From Candidatus Blautia intestinipullorum (GTDB lineage Bacteria > Bacillota > Clostridia > Lachnospirales > Lachnospiraceae), in contig DWVA01000069.1 in assembly GCA_019120475.1 (NCBI GenBank), positions 1-5,684 of the forward strand: DNA of 5,684 nucleotides, in the 5' to 3' direction. Made by a program: the position numbers and the translations under genes. Below are positions 1 through 4,297 of the stretch, piece after piece (the stretch's first letter is position 1; every line of letters begins with the position of its first letter). Below the pieces are notes generated by a model. The model was given only the letters and a program-made list of their open reading frames with translations, was not told the DNA's origin and searched no databases.

Positions 1-68
1 TATAATATAAAAAAGTTAAAATGTCAATAGATTATTGAATAAAGAAGAAAAAGTCAGATATAGAAAAA

Positions 69-109
69 ACAGGTAGAAATTTTTTTCCTGTAATACCGTA
101 GAATATTAC
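69..109. promoter_or_regulatory. Inverted repeats upstream of the BMC operon promoter
   Basis: Two inverted repeats lie in the AT-rich leader before the promoter. One is ACAGG (69-73) paired with CCTGT (87-91), with A/T pairs continuing inward. The other is GTAATA (90-95), eight bases, then TATTAC (104-109). The second is centred about 67 bases before the predicted transcription start, a position typical of class I activator sites. No regulator family could be matched. Short AT-rich repeats arise by chance in such DNA, so confidence is low. Apart from these, positions 1-131 hold no gene that I can see. Confidence 0.25.
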
Positions 110-131
110 CGGATTACAAAAGGATTTCAAC

Positions 132-160
132 TTGACAGAAAAAATCTCTGATAGTATGAT
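132..160 (+). promoter_or_regulatory. Sigma-A promoter of the BMC operon
   Basis: The -35 box is TTGACA (132-137, a perfect match), followed by a 17-bp spacer and the -10 box TATGAT (155-160, one mismatch to TATAAT). Transcription should begin near 167, giving a leader of about 34 bases before the ATG at 201. The promoter sits directly ahead of the first shell gene, so the two shell genes and the GTPase are expected to form one transcript. The same TTG has been open to misreading as a start codon; its role as a -35 box argues against that. The match is direct sequence evidence; activity is inferred. Confidence 0.75.
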
Positions 161-200
161 TTTTTTAAATGGGAAATTTTCTGAAAGAGAGGAACAACAG

Positions 201-566
201 ATGGCAAATGACCATGGAGAACAGATAAGAATCGTACAGGAAACAGTAGCGGGCAAGGAAATCACTTTTGCCCATGTAATGGGCGGTCCGGCTCCGATCA
301 TATACCAGAAGCTGGGGCTGAATCCGCAGTTGGATTATCGTTCCTCAGCTATCGGCATTATGAATATGACGCCTCCGGAATCGGCAGTTATCGCGTCTGA
401 TATTGCGGTAAAGAGCGGAAATGTCTACCTCGGATTTGCAGACCGTTTTACCGGAACACTGATCATTACCGGAGAAATCTCGGACGTCACCTCGGCTCTT
501 ACAGAGATCGTCAACTATTTCCGGGATTCGCTGGGATATGTTGTCTGCAATATCACGAAAAGGTAG
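201..566 (+). CDS. eutS: EutS/PduU-family BMC shell protein (first copy)
   Basis: This 121-residue protein is a circularly permuted BMC-domain shell protein of the EutS/PduU family. Members form hexamers that tile the protein shell of ethanolamine, propanediol or glycyl-radical-enzyme microcompartments. Seen: an N-terminal strand pair (IVQETVAGKEITFAH, 11-25) matching the EutS pattern I-QE-V-GK-VT-AH, then AIGIMNMTPPESAVIA (50-65), GFADRFTG (78-85) and a C-terminal VCNITKR, all close to EutS landmarks. Length is normal (EutS is about 111-116). I chose ATG 201 because GAGAGG (186-191) is a suitable ribosome site and because the in-frame TTG at 132 lies in the promoter, before the predicted transcript start. 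The next gene begins 11 bases after the stop, suggesting translational coupling. The symbol reflects family only; the substrate of the compartment cannot be told from this protein. Confidence 0.9.
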   Translation: MANDHGEQIRIVQETVAGKEITFAHVMGGPAPIIYQKLGLNPQLDYRSSAIGIMNMTPPESAVIASDIAVKSGNVYLGFADRFTGTLIITGEISDVTSALTEIVNYFRDSLGYVVCNITKR

Positions 567-577
567 GAAGTGGGTCT

Positions 578-1006
578 ATGGCTCGAATGACAAAGGAGGA
601 GCTTCTGGAAAAGCTGTTCCATGATGACTATGAACATCTGAAAGGGAAAAAGCTGCGGATGACCCGTGTCCGCGTGCCGGGGAAAGAGGTATGTCTGGCT
701 CATGTGATAACGCCTTCAGATACCAGTATCTACCATAATCTGGCTCTTCATATTGGCGTTCACGAAGGGGAAGACCACAGCGGGGAATCAATCGGACTTA
801 TCCGTTTTACGCCCTGGGAATCAGTTGTAGTGGCCGCAGACGTAGCTGTGAAAAGCGCTCATGTGGAGATTGGATTTATGGATCGGTTTTGTGGATCACT
901 GATCCTCACCGGCGGACTGGCTGAAGTTCAGACTGCGGTGGAGGAAGTGGTGCGTTTTTTTAGGGAAGTGCTGGGATTTCATACCTGTGAAATTCATAAA
1001 AGCTAA
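578..1006 (+). CDS. EutS/PduU-family BMC shell protein (second copy, with N-terminal extension)
   Basis: A 142-residue paralogue of the preceding shell protein. The permuted BMC domain occupies about residues 30-142: VPGKEVCLAHV (33-43), SIGLIRFTPWESVVVAADVA (71-90), GFMDRFCGSLILTG (99-112) and a terminal CEIHKS. It carries about 28 extra N-terminal residues rich in charged and leucine residues (TKEELLEKLFHDDYEHLK, 5-22), predicted to be an amphipathic helix and absent from the first copy and from typical EutS. The ATG at 578 is preceded by AGGAAG (565-570), which overlaps the upstream stop codon; the later ATG at 587 lacks such a site. Tandem divergent EutS copies suggest mixed or functionally distinct hexamers. 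It could equally be called PduU-like; no symbol is assigned because substrate is unknown. Confidence 0.88.
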   Translation: MARMTKEELLEKLFHDDYEHLKGKKLRMTRVRVPGKEVCLAHVITPSDTSIYHNLALHIGVHEGEDHSGESIGLIRFTPWESVVVAADVAVKSAHVEIGFMDRFCGSLILTGGLAEVQTAVEEVVRFFREVLGFHTCEIHKS

Positions 1007-1015
1007 GAAACAGTA

Positions 1016-1043
1016 TGCACCCTGTACAGGAGAATGTGGTGCA
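1016..1043 (+). promoter_or_regulatory. Intercistronic stem-loop before the EutP-like gene
   Basis: TGCACC (1016-1021) pairs with GGTGCA (1038-1043), and the loop contains the perfect 10-base palindrome CCTGTACAGG (1021-1030). The structure fills most of the 55-base gap between the second shell gene and the GTPase gene and ends a few bases before the GTPase ribosome site (about 1047-1056). There is no T run, so it is not a terminator. It may affect mRNA processing or the relative yield of shell protein and GTPase. The repeats are visible; function is inference. Confidence 0.4.
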
Positions 1044-1061
1044 GTAAAGTAGGGTGACAAT

Positions 1062-1595
1062 GTGAAAAAATTATTTTTAATGGGCAGAAGCGAAGCGGGA
1101 AAAACTTCTCTGACACAGGCGCTGAAAGGGGAAGAGCTTCACTATGTAAAAACGCAATATACTACCACAGAAGACGATACGATCGACTCTCCGGGAGAGT
1201 ATGCGGAATCTAAGCGGTTCAGCGTGGGACTGGCCTGCTTTTCTTTTGAGGCCGATGTGGTTGCTATTGTGCAGGCGGCGGATGAACCGTTCAATCTGTT
1301 CGGGGATAGCAGCCGTTGTTTTATTCAGCGGCCGCTGATCGGGATCATTACCAAGACGGATTCTCCGTATGCCAATATCCCCATGGTAAGACAATGGCTG
1401 ATCAATGCGGGATGTGAGCGTATTTTTCTTGTCAATAATGTGACAAGGGAAGGGATTGACGAGCTTCTGGATTATCTGAAAGAAGATTTACCGAAGCTCA
1501 CTTTGGAACAGGCGAAATTTAAACAGGAACTTGGACTGAACGAATGGGATCCGCTGCCGGATGGGGTGAAGTACCCGGCAGAGAGCGGAAACTGA
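1062..1595 (+). CDS. eutP: EutP/PduV-family microcompartment GTPase
   Basis: A 177-residue Ras-like P-loop NTPase of the EutP/PduV family. Relatives are encoded in ethanolamine and propanediol BMC operons; PduV associates with the outside of the compartment and EutP of Salmonella has been reported to have acetate kinase activity. Seen: Walker A/G1 G-x4-GKT at 8-15 (GRSEAGKT), G3 DSPGE at 42-46 matching the EutP signature D-x-PGE, and G4 TKTD at 97-100. After the Ras-like core (to about 143) there is a tail of about 30 residues that is longer than in E. coli EutP (about 159 total). The start is GTG 1062, preceded by AGTAGGGTGA (1047-1057 region); starting at the in-frame ATG 1080 would remove the first beta strand ahead of the P-loop. 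An ATG one frame over (1060-1062) runs at once into TGA. It is last in the operon, followed by the terminator at 1644. Family call is firm; exact activity is not. Confidence 0.88.
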   Translation: MKKLFLMGRSEAGKTSLTQALKGEELHYVKTQYTTTEDDTIDSPGEYAESKRFSVGLACFSFEADVVAIVQAADEPFNLFGDSSRCFIQRPLIGIITKTDSPYANIPMVRQWLINAGCERIFLVNNVTREGIDELLDYLKEDLPKLTLEQAKFKQELGLNEWDPLPDGVKYPAESGN

Positions 1596-1643
1596 ACAAT
1601 CCTGAAATAAAATAAAAAATACAGATTTAGGTATACAGATATA

Positions 1644-1687
1644 AAAAAGCTTCAGAAAAAGAGGTGTCTCTTCTTCTGAAGCTTTTT
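1644..1687. terminator. Bidirectional intrinsic terminator
   Basis: A 14-bp perfect stem (AAAAAGCTTCAGAA, 1644-1657, with TTCTGAAGCTTTTT, 1674-1687) continues, after one A/C mismatch, as AAGAG (1659-1663) pairing with CTCTT (1668-1672) around a GTGT loop. The stem starts with an A run and ends with a T run, so it can work in both directions. It lies 48 bases after the EutP-like stop and 7 bases beyond the stop of the convergent minus-strand EAL gene, exactly where a shared terminator is expected. It separates the BMC operon from everything downstream. Confidence 0.88.
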
Positions 1688-1694
1688 ATATCCC

Positions 1695-3965
1695 TTAAAC
1701 CATATGCTTCATATATTTTTCATCAAAATCCTCTGCGCTCAGAGGTCTGCTGTACAGATATCCCTGGCCGGTGTCGCACCCGATACTTCGGATGAACTGT
1801 TCATCCTTCGGTGTCTCTACGCCCTCTGCCAGAGTGGAAATTCCCAGACGGCCGGCGATATGGACGATTTCTTCCATGATCAGCCGGACGCGGTTCTGGT
1901 TCTGGTCGGCGGCATTCATCAGAAAATCTCTGTCCAGTTTTACTTCGTCGATTTTCAGATTTCCCAGAATGTTCAGTGAAGAATAACCGCTTCCGAAATC
2001 ATCCAGTGAGATACGAAAGCCAAGTTTCTGAAGCTGGGAGATTTTTTCGTTCAGCTCGTCGAGGTTTTCCAGCGCCAGCCCTTCCAGTATTTCAAGAATG
2101 ATAAAATGAGCGGGAACCTGATATTTAGTCAGGATGGCCGTCAGTTTGTGCACATAATCACCTTCAAAAAACAACAGCTTTGACTGGTTTACAGAAATGG
2201 GCACAGGTTCTATACCGCTGTTAAGCCATGTGCGGATCTGACGGCAGGCCTGCTCTACCATATATAGATCAAGACTTGTGCAGAAACCGTTGGACTCAAA
2301 TAAGGGAATGAACTGATCGGGAAAAATCATCTTCCCCGATTCTGTCTGCCAGCGTACCAGCGCTTCCGCTCCATTCAGGGAACCGCTTCGAAGATCCTTT
2401 TTCGGCTGAAGGAACATTTTGAATTCTCCGTTTTCCAGTGCGCTGTGCATGTGGCTTTCAATATAATTTTCCAGTTCCTCCTGCTTGTGAAGTTCGGTAT
2501 CAAAGAACCAGATGGTGCTGCTGTGTCCTCCTCTGGCTTTATTCAGGGCAAAATGAATATGCGTCAGCATATTTTCGGCTTCAGCCTCAGGATCGACGGA
2601 GTCGGAAGAGATAGTCACGCCGCAGTAGATGGCCAGTTGATAATCGGTCCGGTTAAAAATTGTGGTTTTTTCAATTTCACTGATGAAAGCCTCCAGACGT
2701 CGGCGTATGATATCTTTCTCTGTGTCTTTGAAAAAAAGATAAAAACGATCCTCCGCATCGCGGCAGAAAAATTCTTCCGCCGTTATATGCCTGTCGGCTA
2801 TCTCTCTGATCTGCCGGAGAAGCTGGTCGGATTTTTCCTTTCCGAAAATTTCAGTGAGGAAAGGAAACTGCCGTATGGTAAATGCAGCCACGCTTCCTCT
2901 GCCGGTTTTCAGCGTTTCGATAAGCTTCTGCCGGAAACGGGACATGTTTTCCGCTCCGGTAAGAGCGTCATGGTACGCCAGATAAAGAAGCTCTTTATTA
3001 TAATTGCGCATCAGCCGGTATCCATAGAGCATCAGAAAGATTACCAGAAGTACAATGGCGGCTGCCATAAGCTGCGCCATGTGAGTGGAAATATCTGTGC
3101 GCGCATTCAGACTGTCCCCTGTATTGACACAGAAAAGATACCAGTTATTCAGTCCTATAGGCTCTAACAGAAACGGATAGTCGCGTCCATTATAACTGAA
3201 AGAGGAAAAAATTCTTTTTTGATTTTCCAGAGCGTCCTCCACGTTTGATCTTGACTCTCCGGAAAGATAAGGTCCTTCAAAAATCGAGGGAACATTATCT
3301 TTTACTACAGAGTTAGAAGAACGGACAAGAAAATCCCCTTCGGAATCGATCAGATGAATATATCCGCCTCCGCCGAATACGGTATTGCCGGAGAGAATAT
3401 CCGAAAAAATCTCAATATGATCGCTGGCGGCAAGAGCGCCTATGATTTTTCCATTTTCATAGACAGGCACACTGTAAACAAATACCCGGTTACCCGAAAT
3501 CTGGCTTTCAAACAGTCTGGAAACACAGGATTCGCCGTTCAGGGCTTTTTCTATACTGTCCGCTCCTTCCGGAGAGAGATCTGACAGACCGGCTTCGGTC
3601 AGGATATCCCTGCCGCGGCTGGCGATAACGCCTTTTCCGTCAGTATTATAATAAGCAATCGTTATATATTCGTTATACTCCTGTGTCTGCCGAAGATGCT
3701 CGGCTAAAAGTTCCGCATCGGAAATGTATTCGCTGTTCAGAAACACAGATAAAGTAGAGAGAGTCTGAAAATCAGCCTCCAGTTGTTTCAGGATCCGGTT
3801 TTTATATTCTTCTGTTTCGGCAATTACCTGTTCTCTGAGAAATTCCTCCCTGGTGCGCGCCAGATAGGAAGAAAAGAGTCCTCCGCAGATAAGAAATACC
3901 GTACAGATACAGATTACGAGAATGGTGGCTTTTCTCAAACGTTTCTGCAGTCTTTTTTCAATCAT
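1695..3965 (-). CDS. Membrane Cache-like/degenerate GGDEF/EAL c-di-GMP phosphodiesterase
   Basis: A 756-residue sensor protein predicted to hydrolyse cyclic di-GMP at the membrane. Layout: basic N terminus, membrane helix about 13-35, extracytoplasmic region about 36-296 with double-Cache features (YYNTDGKGVIASRG near 105-118, SVPVYENGKIIGALAASD at 165-182, GYIHLIDSEG at 201-210), second helix about 298-318, GGDEF-like domain about 326-488, EAL domain about 503-752. The GGDEF motif is AEDRF (404-408) and no RxxD inhibitory site precedes it, so cyclase activity is unlikely. The EAL domain keeps the expected metal and catalytic residues: E534 (EAL), N593, E625, D655-D656 (DDFGSG), K676, E714 (AEGVE) and Q734 (GQGY). 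Start: ATG with the ribosome site AAAGGAGT (complement of 3971-3978). It converges on the BMC operon and diverges from the CODH gene. The Cache ligand is unknown; Cache domains usually bind amino acids, carboxylates or amines. Confidence 0.92.
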   Translation of the reverse strand: MIEKRLQKRLRKATILVICICTVFLICGGLFSSYLARTREEFLREQVIAETEEYKNRILKQLEADFQTLSTLSVFLNSEYISDAELLAEHLRQTQEYNEYITIAYYNTDGKGVIASRGRDILTEAGLSDLSPEGADSIEKALNGESCVSRLFESQISGNRVFVYSVPVYENGKIIGALAASDHIEIFSDILSGNTVFGGGGYIHLIDSEGDFLVRSSNSVVKDNVPSIFEGPYLSGESRSNVEDALENQKRIFSSFSYNGRDYPFLLEPIGLNNWYLFCVNTGDSLNARTDISTHMAQLMAAAIVLLVIFLMLYGYRLMRNYNKELLYLAYHDALTGAENMSRFRQKLIETLKTGRGSVAAFTIRQFPFLTEIFGKEKSDQLLRQIREIADRHITAEEFFCRDAEDRFYLFFKDTEKDIIRRRLEAFISEIEKTTIFNRTDYQLAIYCGVTISSDSVDPEAEAENMLTHIHFALNKARGGHSSTIWFFDTELHKQEELENYIESHMHSALENGEFKMFLQPKKDLRSGSLNGAEALVRWQTESGKMIFPDQFIPLFESNGFCTSLDLYMVEQACRQIRTWLNSGIEPVPISVNQSKLLFFEGDYVHKLTAILTKYQVPAHFIILEILEGLALENLDELNEKISQLQKLGFRISLDDFGSGYSSLNILGNLKIDEVKLDRDFLMNAADQNQNRVRLIMEEIVHIAGRLGISTLAEGVETPKDEQFIRSIGCDTGQGYLYSRPLSAEDFDEKYMKHMV

Positions 3966-4024
3966 AGGCTACTCCTTTGCTGGTATGGAAATGAACGCTG
4001 AAAATCATTGAAATTACGCGGTTT

Positions 4025-4039
4025 GGGACGAGTTGTCCC
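4025..4039 (-). promoter_or_regulatory. GGGAC/GTCCC inverted repeat in the phosphodiesterase leader
   Basis: GGGAC (4025-4029) and GTCCC (4035-4039) form a 5-bp inverted repeat around GAGTT, within the predicted 5' leader of the minus-strand EAL gene, about 60 bases before its start codon. It could be a small RNA hairpin or an operator. No known regulator motif is recognised. Confidence 0.3.
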
Positions 4040-4060
4040 CTGTGTGTTAATGTTATGTAA

Positions 4061-4089
4061 AATATAGCATGCCGGATGGAAAAAAGCAA
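4061..4089 (-). promoter_or_regulatory. Candidate promoter of the Cache/GGDEF/EAL gene
   Basis: Read on the minus strand: -35 TTGCTT (complement of 4084-4089, three matches), a 17-bp spacer, and -10 TATATT (complement of 4061-4066, five matches) preceded by TGC, which makes an extended -10 element. The expected transcript start near 4054 gives a leader of about 90 bases. The weak -35 box lowers confidence, though extended -10 promoters tolerate this. Confidence 0.45.
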
Positions 4090-4159
4090 TGAAAGACCAT
4101 GAGGAGTTTTGCCAATGAAAGAATAACGATAAACTGATGTAAATTAGGCAGAGTTGATA

Positions 4160-4189
4160 TTGACTAATTTAATCCAGATTTGTTATACT
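4160..4189 (+). promoter_or_regulatory. Sigma-A extended -10 promoter of the CODH gene
   Basis: TTGACT (4160-4165, five of six) and TATACT (4184-4189, five of six) are separated by 18 bp, and TGT immediately before the -10 supplies the extended TGn element. Transcription should begin near 4196, leaving about 100 bases of leader that hold the palindromes at 4212-4251 and a perfect AAGGAGG ribosome site (4283-4289). This predicts strong but controllable expression. Confidence 0.75.
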
Positions 4190-4211
4190 GAATCTGTTAC
4201 AAAATGGTATA

Positions 4212-4230
4212 GTGTTAATGTACATAACAA
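4212..4230. promoter_or_regulatory. Rex-like palindrome downstream of the CODH promoter
   Basis: GTGTTAA (4212-4218), five bases, then ATAACAA (4224-4230). Each half matches six of seven bases of the Rex half sites TTGTTAA and TTAACAA, but the spacer is five rather than the usual four. Its location, about 16-34 bases after the predicted start, suits repression by blocking polymerase. Rex senses the NADH/NAD+ ratio and is known to control fermentation and, in some acetogens, Wood-Ljungdahl genes. The repeat is visible; its identity as a Rex site is tentative because of the spacing. Confidence 0.35.
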
Positions 4231-4251
4231 TATGTTGTCTGTACACTGACA
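4219..4251. promoter_or_regulatory. Paired TGTACA palindromes in the CODH leader
   Basis: The self-complementary hexamer TGTACA occurs at 4219-4224 and 4240-4245, starts 21 bp apart, that is two helical turns. Between them lies ACAA-TATG-TTGT (4227-4238), and the second copy is enclosed by TGTC (4236-4239) and GACA (4248-4251). The set looks like a two-site operator or an alternative RNA fold. It overlaps the Rex-like repeat, so the two readings compete. Confidence 0.3.
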
Positions 4252-4297
4252 TATAAAAGAAACTCAGTAAAAAAACTACACCAAGGAGGATCAGTTA

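Larger units (their letters stand above)
3966..4297. other. Divergent intergenic region, two promoters and several palindromes
   Basis: This 332-bp AT-rich stretch separates the divergent phosphodiesterase and CODH genes. I see no coding region or RNA gene in it. It contains a candidate minus-strand promoter (4061-4089), a strong plus-strand promoter (4160-4189), a GGGAC/GTCCC inverted repeat, and a cluster of palindromes between 4212 and 4251 just after the predicted CODH transcript start. The CODH leader is about 100 bases long with no GC-rich stem plus T run, so no attenuator is evident. Positions 4090-4159 show nothing recognisable. Confidence 0.7.

Noticed and set aside
69..91. Terminator of an upstream gene at the window start
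   Set aside because: The ACAGG/CCTGT hairpin is weak, its T run lies inside the loop side rather than after the stem, and no upstream coding end is visible.
161..200. ANTAR (EutV-type) antitermination hairpins in the BMC operon leader
   Set aside because: Firmicute eut leaders often carry two small hairpins before a terminator. The predicted leader here is only about 34 bases, with no paired hairpins and no terminator.
2445..3167. A 240-codon plus-strand open frame
   Set aside because: It is antisense to the GGDEF/EAL coding region, whose protein is clearly conserved; it has no ribosome site of note and no recognisable motif.
4208..4213. Second -10 box TATAGT for the CODH gene
   Set aside because: The bases 17-18 bp upstream do not resemble a -35 box and there is no TGn extension; the 4160-4189 promoter is far better.
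4196..4297. Riboswitch (for example c-di-GMP or cobalamin) in the CODH leader
   Set aside because: The leader is about 100 bases, AT-rich, lacks conserved aptamer motifs I know, and has no terminator or ribosome-site-masking helix.
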